From contig NC_053038.3 of the NCBI RefSeq assembly GCF_002575655.3, positions 205,952,730 to 206,016,729 on the forward strand: a stretch of DNA of 64,000 bases. Reading direction: 5' to 3'. Position 1 is the stretch's first letter; every line of letters starts with the position of its first letter. Shown here in pieces: positions 12,992 through 22,716 of the stretch. The notes under the pieces were generated by a model. That model was not told the origin of the DNA and made no database searches. It saw only the letters and a list, made by a program, of their open reading frames with translations. Source of the stretch: Aegilops tauschii subsp. strangulata. Taxonomy: Eukaryota; Streptophyta; Magnoliopsida; Poales; Poaceae. Made by a program: the position numbers and the translations under genes.

Positions 12992-13151
12992 GGGTGTTAA
13001 TCACATAGCGATGTGAACTAGATTATTGACTCTAGTAAACCCTTTGAGTGTTGGTCACATAGAGATGTGAACTATGGGTGTTAATCACATGGTGATGTGA
13101 ATTATTGATGTTAAATCACATGGCGATGTGAACTAGATTATTGACTCTAGT
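12992..13151 (+). repeat. Four imperfect 29-58 bp repeats before the PPT
   Basis: Four copies of a unit like GTGTTAATCACATAGCGATG (starting about 12993, 13047, 13077 and 13109). Two of them carry the extra tail GATTATTGACTCTAGT. They lie just before the polypurine tract in the element's 3' untranslated region. Confidence 0.8.
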
Positions 13152-13164
13152 GCAAGTGGGAGAC
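13152..13164 (+). other. Polypurine tract of the Angela/BARE-like element
   Basis: GCAAGTGGGAGAC directly before the 3' LTR start; the purine run GTGGGAGA primes plus-strand cDNA in this family. Confidence 0.85.
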
Positions 13165-14873
13165 TGAAGGAAATATGCCCTAGAGGCAATAATAAAGTAC
13201 TATATATTTCCTTATATCATGATAAATTTTTATTGTTCATGCTAGAATTGTATTAACCGGAAACATAATACATGTGTAAATACATAGACAAACAGAGTGT
13301 CGCTAGTATGCCTCTACTTGACTAGCTCGTTAATCAAAGATGGTTATGTTTCCTAGCCATAGACATGAGTTGTCATTTGATTAACGGGATCACCTCATTA
13401 GGAGAATGACGTGATTGACTTGACCCATTCCGTTAGCTTAGCACCCGATCGTTTAGTATGTTGCTATTGCTTTCTTCATGACTTATACATGTTCCTATGA
13501 CTATGAGATTATGCAACTCCCGTTTACCGGAGGAACACTTTGTGTGCTACCAAACGTCACAACGTAACTGGGTGATTATAAAGGTGCTCTACAGGTGTCT
13601 CCAAAGGTACTTGTTGGGTTGGCGTATTTCGAGATTAGGATTTGTCACTCCGATTGTCGGAGAGGTATCTCTGGGCCCACTCGGTAATGCACATCACTAT
13701 AAGCCTTGCAAGCATTGTAACTAATGAGTTAGTTACGGGATGATGTATTACGGAACGAGTAAAGAGACTTGCCGGTAACGAGATTGAACTAGGTATCGAG
13801 ATACCGACGATCGAATCTCGGGCAAGTAACATACCGATGACAAAGGGAACAACGTATGTTGTTATGCGGTCTGACCGATAAAGATCTTCGTAGAATATGT
13901 GGGAGCCAATATGGGCATCCAGGTCCCGCTATTGGTTATTGACCGGAGAGGTGTCTCGGTCATGTCTACATAGTTCTCGAACCCAAAGGGTCCGCACGCT
14001 TAACGTTACGATGACAGTTTTATTGAGTTTTGATGTAACGAAGGAGTTCGGAGTCCCGGATGAGATCGGGGACATGACGAGGAGTCTCGAAATGGCCAAG
14101 ACGTAAAGATCGATATATTGGACGACTATATTCGGACTTCGGGAAGATTCCGAGTGATTCGGGTATTTTTCGGAGTACCGAAGAGTTACGGGAATACGTA
14201 TTGGGCCTTAATGGGCCATACGGGAAAGGAGAGAAAGGCCTCAAAAGGTGGCCGCACCCCTCCCCATGGTCTGGTCCGAATTGGACTAGGGAAGGGGGGC
14301 GCACCCTTCCTTCTTTCTCCTTCCCCCTTCCCTTCTCCTACTCCCACAAGGAAAGGAGGAGTCCTACTCCCGGTGGGAGTAGGACTCCCCCCTATGGCGC
14401 GCCTCTCCCCTTGGCCGGCTGCCTCCCCCTTGCTCCTTTATATACGGGGGCAGGGGGGCACCCTAGAGACACAACAATTGATCCTTGAGATCTCTTAGCC
14501 GTGTGCGGTGCCCCCTCCACCATATTACACCTCGATAATACCGTTGCGGAGCTTAGGCGAAGCCCTGCGTCGGTGGAACATCATCATCGTCACCACGCCG
14601 TCGTGCTGACGAAACTCTCCCTCAACACTCGGCTGGATCGGAGTTCGAGGGACGTCATCGAGCTGAACGTGTGTAGAACTTGGAGGTGCCGTACGTTCGG
14701 TACTTGATCGGTCGGATCGTGAACACGTACGACTACATCAACCGCGTTGTGATAACGCTTCCGCTGTCGGTCTACGAGGGTACGTGGACAACACTCTCCC
14801 CTCTCGTTGCTATGCATCACCATGATCTTGCGTGTGCGTAGGAATTTTTTTTAAATTACTACGTTCCCCAACA
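13165..14873 (+). repeat. 3' LTR of the Angela/BARE-like element
   Basis: Near-identical to 6342-8038. It has an extra 14 bp near 14360 that creates an inverted GGAGTCCTACTCC-type arm, and a TATA-like box at 14438-14445. It ends CCCCAACA and is followed by the target copy ATGAC. Confidence 0.95.
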
Positions 14874-14919
14874 ATGACCTCTCCAAATCCTCGCAACTAT
14901 ACTCTGTTCACAGGTACTC

Positions 14920-17900
14920 ATGTCCGCTGCTGAATCACTAGGTTCTCATCAACTTAACTCATTTGCAGCATTCCTCGAAGAAAAGTTGCATACTTCTTCA
15001 GAGAATTCAATTGTTCAAATTCCTCAACTGAAGAAAATGGCTGATGGAAAGAAGCCACAGAAAGGAGGAAAGAGACCTGAAATCAATACTGCCTTTGAGA
15101 TCCCTAATGATATATACAAGGATTATTGCACTCCTGATGAGGTCAAATTTGGAAAAGAGGACAAGAATCAGCGCAAAGTGCGCATACAGAGGATAGAGAG
15201 GAGATGGGCAAGAGAGTGGAGGGAGTACAGATATGTTACTCCCAAATACATGAAGAAATTCGCACTCAATCCTCCATGCCCAAGACCTCCATTGGCACCT
15301 GGACAAATAGCTGATCCCACCAGCCTCAAGCGTGGTGAGAATTATCCTGATGAATGGGCCAAGCGCGAGGCCAAGTTGGCTAGACAAGCCAGAGAAGCAG
15401 TGAGGAAATTCAATGAAGACTCTGCTGCTGCTGCCGCCGCTGAGGCCTCTCTCAAGCCTAAGAAGGCCATGTCAAAGAAGCATGCGCACAAGCCAAGTGC
15501 TTCCCCGTCAATGTCCTCAAGTCCAAGTTCCTCAGCTATGCCCTCATGGCCAGAATCCTCAAAGCCCTCACGGCCAATTCCTCACCCTGCTCCTCCAAAG
15601 TCCTCAGCTCCTCCTCCAAAGTCCTCAGCTGCTCCGACCAAGTCCTCAGCACCTGTGCATCTTGCCACGTGCCAAAGGACTACATGCATCTCTATTGCCT
15701 CAGGAGCTTCTGCTAGTTCCTCAGCTGCACCAAATTCTTCAACGGGACCCTCTCTGCTAAAGACAAAGGCCACTGCTGGACGAGGTTCTCGCCCAAGTCC
15801 TCACAAGAAGCAGGTCGCCTTCCAAGTGTCGTCTGAAGAAGACGACGCTGATGATGATGAACTTGCAGAAATCATCAGAGATAGGCAAGTCAGGGCCGCT
15901 AGAGCCAAGGGCACAAATGTGCCTCTGCTTTTGGATCCAAAGTTGATCCTCGACTACATTGATCTCTGGCACAAGGACCCAAACACTCCTATGCCTAATT
16001 TCAAGTTGACTCCTGGCCAAAGTCATATGCTGACTGCCTTCATCCAAGAAGAGAAATGGAAATTTGAAAAGGCCAGGCAGATCAAGAAAGCGCAGTACAA
16101 GAAGGAGCGTTTTCTGAAGAAACACGTTGTCTCTATGACAACCGAAGAACTTGTCACTATTCAATCTGAGATCAAGAAACTCAATGATGAATTTGACATA
16201 TACCGCGCTGACTGGCTTGGAGCCAAAGTCCGTTTTGTGAAGTTGACAGAAAAGTTCACTCCAAATGTTGCAGCTCCATCGCAACAAGAAATTCCTCAGG
16301 CTGAAGCATCTGCTCAGCCGACTGAAGAACATGCCAGCACCACTGATGACATTCAGGCTGCTGAAGAAAATGTGAGTTCCAGGGTTGATGACTGCATTCC
16401 AGCCGCTGATGAAATTGCCAGGGCATCCACTAGTGGTGCGCCTGAAGAAAATGAAGAGGTCAGGGTAACTGCATCAGTTGTGCCTGAAGAAAATCAACCA
16501 CATTCCTCTGCTCCTCCTGCGCCTATCCCAACTCCAATCCTTCCATCTGCTTCAGATGTGAAGAAGACTAAGGCTGCTGAGCGTGCAGCAGTGAAGAAAA
16601 GGAAGGCATCAGCTTCTTCAGATTCTCCAGCTCCGAAAAAGATGAAGTCTCTGACCAGCTCATTTGCAAATCCCATTGATGTTGTTCCTATCTCAACCAT
16701 GCCATCAAAGGACCTTGTTCCCTATGATGAAGAATATGTGATTCCTAGCGAATCCGATGAAGAAAATCCTTCTGCTGCTTCATCAGAGCAGTTGGATGAA
16801 GAAATTGAAGTGGATGAAATCCCTTCAACTCCAGCTGCTTCCTCGCCTATGCCTCAGTTTACTGTTGAAGAGGCCGGCGTTGAAGAAATAGAAGATGAAG
16901 ATGTGGACATTGGCTATACCACACCTGTGCTAAATGATGACTTTTGGGAAAGTCAGCACCCCAACTCTCCACTCTTCACACCATTGCAACAAATTCCTCA
17001 GTCCCCAGTAACTAAAGTACAAATGGGATCTGATGAACCACATGCCACACCGTCTGTCCATGAAGAAATTCCAGCCACTAGTGCTGATGAAAATGTAAAT
17101 GAAGAACTGAAGACCCAGGCTGTCACTGAAGAAGAAGCTAAAATTCCTCAGCCTGAAGAACCTGAGATTGCGATTCCTGAGGTGATAATGCAATTGACTG
17201 ACACTCCTCAGCCCAAGCCAAAGGATCCATTCTCAAAGAAGCAAAAATTCAAGGCTGATGATTTCTTCGGCGAGCACGTGTTCTTCACTGATTACAATCC
17301 CTACGATTCTGCTCGTCTTAGAAGGAAGCGCTTCTGGACCGCCAGCCAGGCCAACTTCTATTCCTCAGTGCTCTTCAACAAGGATAAAGTCTTCGACCAT
17401 GAGCATATTCCTCATGTGGACATGGAATCACTGCCATGCTTCACACCTGTCCTTAGTGTGCTTCATGACACAGGCCTCCTCAACTTTTGCACAAACATAG
17501 TTGATTGGAATGAAGAGCTCATTCTTCAATTCTACGCAACACTGCACATCACAGGAGATGCTGACGATGTGAACTCCTGGGTTTTGGACTGGATGACCGA
17601 AAACACTCACTACAAAGCACCGGCCTCTGAATTACTTCACGCCCTGCCAATCAGTCCTCCACCTGAAGGAGCTCGTTGCATGTACCAAGAGCCTGAGCTT
17701 ACTAATCACTATATGAAAGTGTTGATGAAGCCATTGAAACCTGGTCAAGCCTCAAGGACAAAAATCCTTGTGAAGGAATTGCAGTATGTACCAAGGACAG
17801 TCTATCGCATTCTGACGAAGACTATGAGTCCAATCAAAGGCCACGATTCATCTGATGAGGAAATTGTTGGCATCATGAAGAATCTGGTATTCAACATCAT

Positions 17901-18666
17901 TCATGGCATACCCGTCAACTATCATGATTTCTTCATGAGGACTTTGGCAAATGTTGCACTTTCTCCGTTTGAGCTGAAGCCTTATGCACCTTGGATTATG
18001 AGATTCCTCAGGACAAGATCTTCACTCAACTACAAGGCTGATTTTCAGAATCACCTCAGCTACTTGCTCCCGATTGAAGTCCTCAAGCGGACCTATTCCT
18101 CAGCTGACGAAAAGGGCAAGGCACCAGTTGTTACAGATGAAGGCATTCGTCCATTGGATGGTCAATTTCGCAAGGCTGCATCTTATTCCACCAATGATGA
18201 CTCTGCCACTCATGATTCTGCTGCCCATGCCTCCAAGCCAAATCCTCAAGCCACTGCTCCTCGTGTGATGACTGACCGTGAGCTTCTGCTAAGTCTTCAC
18301 CAAAAGGTGGATCGAAACCATAAATGGGTTAAGCGTCAGTTTGGTTCAATTCTTCACAACATGACTGCTACACATAATGCAGTGAAGAAAAACCATTACT
18401 ACCTCCATGAAGTCTTCGATCGCACCTGGGCTATTCTGTCACATGTATATGGTGAAGAAGATCTGAAGAACATGGGTCTCAAGGAAGACTTTGACTGGTC
18501 TGCACCTCCATCGAAGAAATACAAGAAGGTCAAGGTTCCTTCCTTGGTGGCCAGCTCTTATTCTTCATCGCGACACACCGATGAGCATGAAGACTTGGAC
18601 GACACTGCGGCAGGCCCTACATCAACAAACGACCCCAACAACGCTGGCGCTCCTTCATCAACTTGA
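14920..18666 (+). CDS. Third (env-like position) ORF of the Sirevirus-like element, 1,248 aa, intact
   Basis: Uninterrupted frame from ATG 14920 to TGA 18664-18666, in the post-pol position where Sireviruses carry an extra, often called env-like, ORF. Visible parts: a basic N-terminus (residues 40-175); low-complexity Ala/Ser/Pro sequence (about 165-295); a Lys-rich helical region (about 350-440); a long acidic Glu/Pro stretch with repeated EEN and IPQ motifs (about 450-760); a folded-looking C-terminal half (about 770-1070, with WTASQANFYSSVLF and LLNFCTNIVDWNEELILQF); and a helical tail. I see no signal peptide or convincing transmembrane segment, so a fusion-type envelope role is not supported. 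The middle recalls plant-transposon-associated domains by eye only. It is the only intact element ORF here. Function unknown. Confidence 0.8.
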   Translation: MSAAESLGSHQLNSFAAFLEEKLHTSSENSIVQIPQLKKMADGKKPQKGGKRPEINTAFEIPNDIYKDYCTPDEVKFGKEDKNQRKVRIQRIERRWAREWREYRYVTPKYMKKFALNPPCPRPPLAPGQIADPTSLKRGENYPDEWAKREAKLARQAREAVRKFNEDSAAAAAAEASLKPKKAMSKKHAHKPSASPSMSSSPSSSAMPSWPESSKPSRPIPHPAPPKSSAPPPKSSAAPTKSSAPVHLATCQRTTCISIASGASASSSAAPNSSTGPSLLKTKATAGRGSRPSPHKKQVAFQVSSEEDDADDDELAEIIRDRQVRAARAKGTNVPLLLDPKLILDYIDLWHKDPNTPMPNFKLTPGQSHMLTAFIQEEKWKFEKARQIKKAQYKKERFLKKHVVSMTTEELVTIQSEIKKLNDEFDIYRADWLGAKVRFVKLTEKFTPNVAAPSQQEIPQAEASAQPTEEHASTTDDIQAAEENVSSRVDDCIPAADEIARASTSGAPEENEEVRVTASVVPEENQPHSSAPPAPIPTPILPSASDVKKTKAAERAAVKKRKASASSDSPAPKKMKSLTSSFANPIDVVPISTMPSKDLVPYDEEYVIPSESDEENPSAASSEQLDEEIEVDEIPSTPAASSPMPQFTVEEAGVEEIEDEDVDIGYTTPVLNDDFWESQHPNSPLFTPLQQIPQSPVTKVQMGSDEPHATPSVHEEIPATSADENVNEELKTQAVTEEEAKIPQPEEPEIAIPEVIMQLTDTPQPKPKDPFSKKQKFKADDFFGEHVFFTDYNPYDSARLRRKRFWTASQANFYSSVLFNKDKVFDHEHIPHVDMESLPCFTPVLSVLHDTGLLNFCTNIVDWNEELILQFYATLHITGDADDVNSWVLDWMTENTHYKAPASELLHALPISPPPEGARCMYQEPELTNHYMKVLMKPLKPGQASRTKILVKELQYVPRTVYRILTKTMSPIKGHDSSDEEIVGIMKNLVFNIIHGIPVNYHDFFMRTLANVALSPFELKPYAPWIMRFLRTRSSLNYKADFQNHLSYLLPIEVLKRTYSSADEKGKAPVVTDEGIRPLDGQFRKAASYSTNDDSATHDSAAHASKPNPQATAPRVMTDRELLLSLHQKVDRNHKWVKRQFGSILHNMTATHNAVKKNHYYLHEVFDRTWAILSHVYGEEDLKNMGLKEDFDWSAPPSKKYKKVKVPSLVASSYSSSRHTDEHEDLDDTAAGPTSTNDPNNAGAPSST

Positions 18667-18719
18667 TATTCTTCAGGGGCGTTAGTCCTTATTTTTTCGA
18701 TCCTTTTGGTCATTCGATG

Positions 18720-19182
18720 ACAAAGGGGGAGAAATTTGAGTTAGTCTTCAAGCGGGTCTATCTATATGGGCGTTTTTTTGCTAAGTTACAACTCTCGTTC
18801 TTCTGATGTCTTTGCTGGATCGAGTTGTAAACTTAAACACTATGGTGGCCTGATACTTTTGCTGTGATTTTCTGCATGCTTATTCCTCGTTAATGCACGC
18901 ATGCTGAATTACATCAGTCACCATATTTCATCATGCATTTCAAATTCTTCATATTATATGTCAAATGCGTGTATGAATTACAAGGTATAGGGGGAGATCT
19001 CCATGATTCTACTCTTTAAGTGTGCATTGCTTCAAAATCAAATTCCTCACTATGCACATCTTCAGGGGGGAGTTCTTCTATATCTTGCAATCAAATTCCT
19101 CCATATCAGTATTTACACTTCATATGCTTATCCCCGTTGAAAACTTAACCTATATTGTCATCAATCACCAAAAAGGGGGAGA
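18720..19182 (+). other. Multiple polypurine tracts upstream of the 3' LTR
   Basis: Four G-rich purine tracts: AAAGGGGGAGAAA at 18722-18734, AGGGGGAGA near 18989, AGGGGGGAG near 19064, and the LTR-adjacent AAAAAGGGGGAGA at 19170-19182. Repeated PPT-like tracts are a reported Sirevirus hallmark. The last one is the functional candidate because the LTR follows at once. The DNA between them is AT-rich and noncoding. Confidence 0.8.
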
Positions 19183-19183
19183 T

Positions 19184-20678
19184 TGTAAGTGCATCTAGTG
19201 CCCCTTAGTGATTTTGGTGTATTGAAGACTTATAGGTTAAGGGACTAATATATCTATGAGTGTACACAGGTCTATAAGTCTATGAGGAGTTTGATATTTA
19301 CAGAGAAAGTCGACCCCTAAAAATGAAGTTCTTCGACTGAAGACTTTGGATTTCTGAAGACTTTCTGAAGACTTTGAAAGTGAAGAAATTGGTGTGACCT
19401 TGAAGACTTGGTATTCATTCGAGGAACATGAAGCGTGAAGACTTTTGTTTTCATAGTTTCATTTTCTCTTTCTTGAGTCATAGGAAACACCATACTGTTA
19501 AAGGGGGTCGAGGAAATACTAAGGAAAATTTTCCATGTGATGCTCAACTCAAAATCCTACACCTACCAATCCCTTCGAGTGAAGCCATTGGAAATCTCAT
19601 ACAGTTCAGTCATATTCTTCAGTGACAGAGACGAAGTTCTTCTGGTCGCTGAGGAATTTGTTCTGACTGAGGAGTTAGGAATTCGCCAGTGCAGATTGCC
19701 TACACAGTGAGGAACATGATAGCCCTGAGGAATTTGAGCCTCAAATTTCCGACCGTTGCTGTGCTACGCGCCAACTGTCCCAAAATATCTTATCCACCCA
19801 ACGGTCATATCATTGAAGGGCATTTATGTCTTATCATGTCGGGCTGCTCCCTAGGCTATAAATAGCCGTCCCCTACAACCACTAGCTGGTTGGCTGCTCC
19901 GAGAGAAACTGACACTTGTCATTTGAGAGCATCCCATCCTCCGAGGACTTTGAGCGAAAATCATCGAGTAAGGAAAACCCAAACCCAAACACCTACAAAC
20001 CCAAAGTGATTGAGCATCACTGAAGAGATTGATCCTGCGTGGATCCGACACTTGTTACCTTTGAAGACTGTGCTTCTTCCAGACGGTTAGGCGTCATGGT
20101 CTAGAGCATCCAAGAGGAATTGTGGATCGCCGAGTGACCGAGTTTGTGAAGGTTCGGAAGTCACCTGAAGACTTACCACGAGTGATTGGGCGAGGTTTGT
20201 GTGACCTTAGCTCAAGGAGAATACGGTGAGGACTGTGTGTCCTCAGGTTTAAATACCTAGCCGCTCCAACCAGATGTACAACTGAGACAACAGTTGGAAC
20301 TGATCTACCAAATCATTGTCTTCACCGAGCTTACTGGTTCTATTTCCTCAACTCTTTCATTTCCTCATTACTGTGTTGTGTGCTTGTCATATCTGTGTTT
20401 GAAGACTTTGACTGAAGACTTTCTCAATTTCCTCAGTTCAATTTCTTCAGTCTGTTTGTCTTCATCCTGTGTTATCCTGTGTTTACGCTTTCTGTACTCT
20501 GTGCTTGTTTTCATTTCATCATGATGACCATGCTTGTATTCTGTTGTGTTTACTTTTGAGTACTTATTCCGCTGCAAGTAGTTCTTCGCTAAGGAATTTC
20601 CTCACCGGCAAATTTCTCAGTGAAGAATTCATAAAAATCGCCTATTCACCCCCCTCTAGGCGATATAACGCTCTTTCA
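19184..20678 (+). repeat. 3' LTR of the Sirevirus-like element
   Basis: Starts TGTAAGTGCATCTAG right after the PPT and ends CTCTTTCA. It contains a TATA box (CTATAAATA, 19856-19864) with a normal plant leader downstream, so U3/R can be placed. About 1,495 bp. Its partner is off the window. It is full of TTCCTCA/GAAGACTT motifs. The 3' end, with CACCCCCCTCTAGGCGA just before it, is typical of Triticeae Sirevirus LTRs (from memory). Confidence 0.85.
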
Positions 20679-20683
20679 TAAGT

Positions 20684-20818
20684 TGCGCTCCAAAAAGTTT
20701 CTTGCTAAAGTATGCGATTGGGTGCTTCTCTTGCATTAACACGCGCGCCTATGCTGTTGCCACTAGCGTCACAATGCACTTCAAAAGTTTTATCAAAGGT
20801 AGGGCCATGGGGTTGACC
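20684..20818 (-). pseudogene. Ty3/gypsy RNase H fragment
   Basis: Read on the minus strand it gives FEVHCDASGNSIGA and then, after a small frameshift, MQEKHPIAYFSKKL, the start of the gypsy RT-linked RNase H domain. Only about 45 residues remain. The Sirevirus-like element was inserted at its downstream end. Confidence 0.8.
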
Positions 20819-21192
20819 GTAGGATGCTCCTCATCACATGGTGGGCGGTTGCGACCATGCTCCGGCATCATCTCGAAAGGGCCTGCCATCGCTAATAATC
20901 CTCACTGCTTGGTGGTTTTGGAAGCATCGTAATGGATGCATCTTCGACGACCGACCTTCGGTCACCCACATCTCTGGTATCCGAGGCGTGCCTATGGGCT
21001 AAGGCTGGCGCCACCCGGCTTAGAAACATCCTACCCGACACTTAGTTTGTAGTTGTTGGGGAGCTGAGCACCCCCCCGTCCTATGTTCCGCTCTTTCGCT
21101 TGCTACCATGCCTATTTGCGCACATGGCTTTGTAAGTGTTTGTAACCCCATGCTACAACTATCAATGAAAAACTCAGTTTACGAGAAGGTTT
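20819..21192. other. Unassigned sequence between the gypsy scrap and the Harbinger-like element
   Basis: No frame or repeat structure that I can name. The last part (about 21100-21190) ends in a TGTAAGTGTTTGTAA...ATCAATGAAAAA pattern that resembles a plant 3' end or LINE tail, on weak grounds. Confidence 0.3.
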
Positions 21193-21195
21193 TTA

Positions 21196-22207
21196 GAGCA
21201 TCTCTAGCCGATCCCACAGACCACCGTCCGACAAATATCGTTTACAGTACCCGTAAACGAAATTTGCGGTGCGGCGAACACGGAGACTTAATAGATCCAG
21301 CAAAGATCACCGAAGTTCCACTTGATATTCAAACTAGTAGTTCACGCCATTAAACATCACTGGAGTTCCACATAAACATAGTTTATACAAGCTTAATAAA
21401 CCGAAAATTAAACATAGTTCATACCACGCCACATAAACATAGTTCATAAAAACATACTTCAAACTAAAACTAGATCATACTTAAACTTAAACTACTCGTC
21501 ATCGGAGTTCTAATCATCGTCACCATCACCATCACCAGACTTGCGGACGTCGAGGTGGTGCTCCATGAGGGAGTTGGGGAGAACAAAGGCGAGCTGGCAC
21601 TCCTCCTTCAATGCGTCCACCCGCGTCACTACAACTTCGTCCCCGGCGGCCGCCGCCTCTTTCGCCTCGAATTAGGCACGCTCGGCCACCCAGTGGCGCT
21701 GGATCGTGGGGTCCAAGATCCGGCCGAGGCGATTGAAGTTGCTCCACACCCGCGCGCCTGGGCACGACGCAACTCCTCCACCGGCGGGCGGAGGAAGGAG
21801 CTCCCCGCCTCACCATCGTTGCGGCGCTTGCGAGGCGGCTCGCGGCCGCGGAACCCCCCTCGGCCACCCCTTCCACCACCTGCGCACGACATCACAGATC
21901 TGCTATAGTGGGTACGAGCGGCGCAAACGGCTGCCGAGGAGAGGGATTTCTCGCCGGAGTGGAGAGGATTTGCGGCGGAGAGGATAAGGGAAATGGCGGA
22001 CGGATACCCTAAAATCGGCTGGATCCGGTATATAAGTGGGATTCGGGGGTGCTTTAAGGGCTTTCCGTAAAACTTTTACGATCTGGGCCGTTTTTAGCGG
22101 GCCTGTTCAGACCGTCAATTTTTGTTCGCCCTGTAAAGCCGCTGGAAAAATGCGGCCCGGCGAGCTTTTACGGGATCCGCTAGAGATGCGAGCGGTTGGT
22201 GTTGCTC
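21196..22207 (-). mobile_element. Non-autonomous PIF/Harbinger-like element 1
   Basis: Flanked by TTA on both sides (21193-21195 and 22208-22210), the target duplication of PIF/Harbinger elements. The left end is GAGCATCTCTAGCCG. The matching inverted GCATCTCTAGCGG lies about 19 bp inside the right end, whose terminal GAGCA is preserved. It has no transposase. A TATA box (TTATATAC, about 22029-22036, read on -) serves a minus-strand ORF. The element ends only 195 bp upstream of the host gene's ATG, so it lies in the promoter region. Confidence 0.8.
21487..21895 (-). pseudogene. ORF carried by Harbinger-like element 1 (unknown function)
   Basis: A minus-strand frame starts at ATG 21895 with a Gly/Arg-rich start, then an Arg-rich segment. 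It changes frame near 21690 into a readable stretch (IQRHWVAERA, a TAA, then EAAAAGDEVVV and KEECQLAFVLPNSLMEHHL) ending in an Asp/Gly tail. The minus-strand TATA box is about 140 bp upstream. I do not recognise a domain. The ORF has at least one frameshift and two stops, so it is broken. Confidence 0.5.
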
Positions 22208-22402
22208 TTAATCTACTTGCTTGATGGCGTAGCGGGATCCAAACCGTGAGATTCCGATCTGACCGTTCATGGCGGCCAAACCACGTCACCAGCGGCTGCG
22301 TGCCCCATTTTAGTTGCTTTCTCGCCGCACGCCGCCGCCGTCGCGGCGTTTCACAGACACAACAAACGCTGCTCCAAGCAGCGGCTTCACCGACCGGCAG
22401 CA
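22208..22402 (+). promoter_or_regulatory. 5' region of the TVP38/TMEM64-like gene
   Basis: 195 bp between the Harbinger-like insertion and the ATG. It is GC-rich with a CACAGACACAACAAACGC leader-like segment before AGCAATGG, a fair grass start context. I see no TATA in it. The nearest is the TATATAA inside the inserted element (22029-22036), which could read both ways. Whether the element displaced the native promoter cannot be told here. Confidence 0.4.
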
Positions 22403-22716
22403 ATGGCGAGGACGACCAACGGGTGGGCACGAGGGGTGGTGGCGTTCGCGGCGGTGGCAGTCGCGGTATCAGCGGGGCGGCGGTACAGTTGGGATGTGGA
22501 GGCGGCGGTCGCGGTGTTCAGGCGCGGGAGGGGTGCGCTGGGGCCCTGGGCGGCACCCGCTCACGTCGCCGCCCACGCGCTCACGCTCGCGCTATGCCCA
22601 CCCTACGCCATCTTCTTCGAGGGCGCCGCTGCGCTCTTCTTCGGGTTCCTCCCTGGCGTTGTTTGCGTCTTCTGCGCCAAAATCCTTGGCGCGTCGCTCT
22701 CCTTCTGGATCGGCAG
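22403..22716 (+). CDS. TVP38/TMEM64 (VTT/SNARE-associated Golgi) family protein, exon 1
   Basis: ATG 22403 begins a short basic N-terminus, a hydrophobic helix (residues 11-24), and then the start of the VTT/SNARE_assoc domain (CPPYAIFFEGAAALFFGFLP, AKILGASLSFWIG, residues 65-104). The exon ends in phase 2 at 22716 with AG of an Arg codon; the intron starts GTCTAG, a weak donor. Exon 2 at 39285 supplies the G of the Arg and continues AIFKYFTSAMEWLQ with no gap in the family pattern. The full product is 259 residues, a normal length for plant members. The family comprises multi-pass membrane proteins of the secretory pathway. The coding sequence is undamaged in the window. Confidence 0.88.

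Larger units (their letters stand above)
6342..14873 (+). mobile_element. Complete Angela/BARE-1-like Ty1/copia retrotransposon with dead coding region
   Basis: Two LTRs (6342-8038 and 13165-14873) start TGAAGGAAATATGCCC and end CGTTCCCCAACA. The element is flanked by the perfect 5-bp target duplication ATGAC (6337-6341 and 14874-14878). A PBS (TGGTATCAGAGC) and a PPT are in place. By eye the LTRs differ by about 25 substitutions plus a 14-bp indel over roughly 1.69 kb (about 1.5%), so the insertion is recent. The internal region still shows copia gag, integrase and RT pieces but has many stops and frameshifts. LTR ends and domain order match the abundant wheat Angela/WIS/barley BARE-1 group; the exact subfamily is unassigned. 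Confidence 0.95.
6053..14913 (+). other. Putative 5'-UTR intron of the third Sirevirus ORF, enlarged by a copia insertion
   Basis: Donor GTAATT at 6053 and acceptor TTCACAG ending at 14913 bracket the complete inserted copia element. Without the insertion (6342-14873) and one 5-bp target copy, the intron would be about 324 bp, a normal size. Position and phase fit a UTR intron because the ATG follows at 14920. Inferred from motifs only. Confidence 0.45.
1..20678 (+). mobile_element. Sirevirus-type Ty1/copia retrotransposon, 3' part (5' LTR off the window), with a nested copia insertion
   Basis: In order it shows a coiled-coil gag tail, copia-order pol (protease, integrase, RT, RNase H), a long third ORF after pol, repeated GGGGGAG polypurine tracts, and a TG...CA 3' LTR. 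A third (env-like) ORF and multiple polypurine tracts before the 3' LTR are known marks of the Sirevirus lineage (barley/wheat Maximus, maize Opie/Ji). The 5' LTR, PBS and gag N-terminus lie before base 1. Bases 6342-14873 are a later insertion. The bases after the LTR (TAAGT, 20679-20683) should be the target duplication, but the partner is off the window. The element landed in a gypsy RNase H remnant. The family name is inferred. Confidence 0.85.

Noticed and set aside
14920..18666. Calling the third Sirevirus ORF a true envelope glycoprotein
   Set aside because: No signal peptide, no clear transmembrane helix, highly charged low-complexity sequence.
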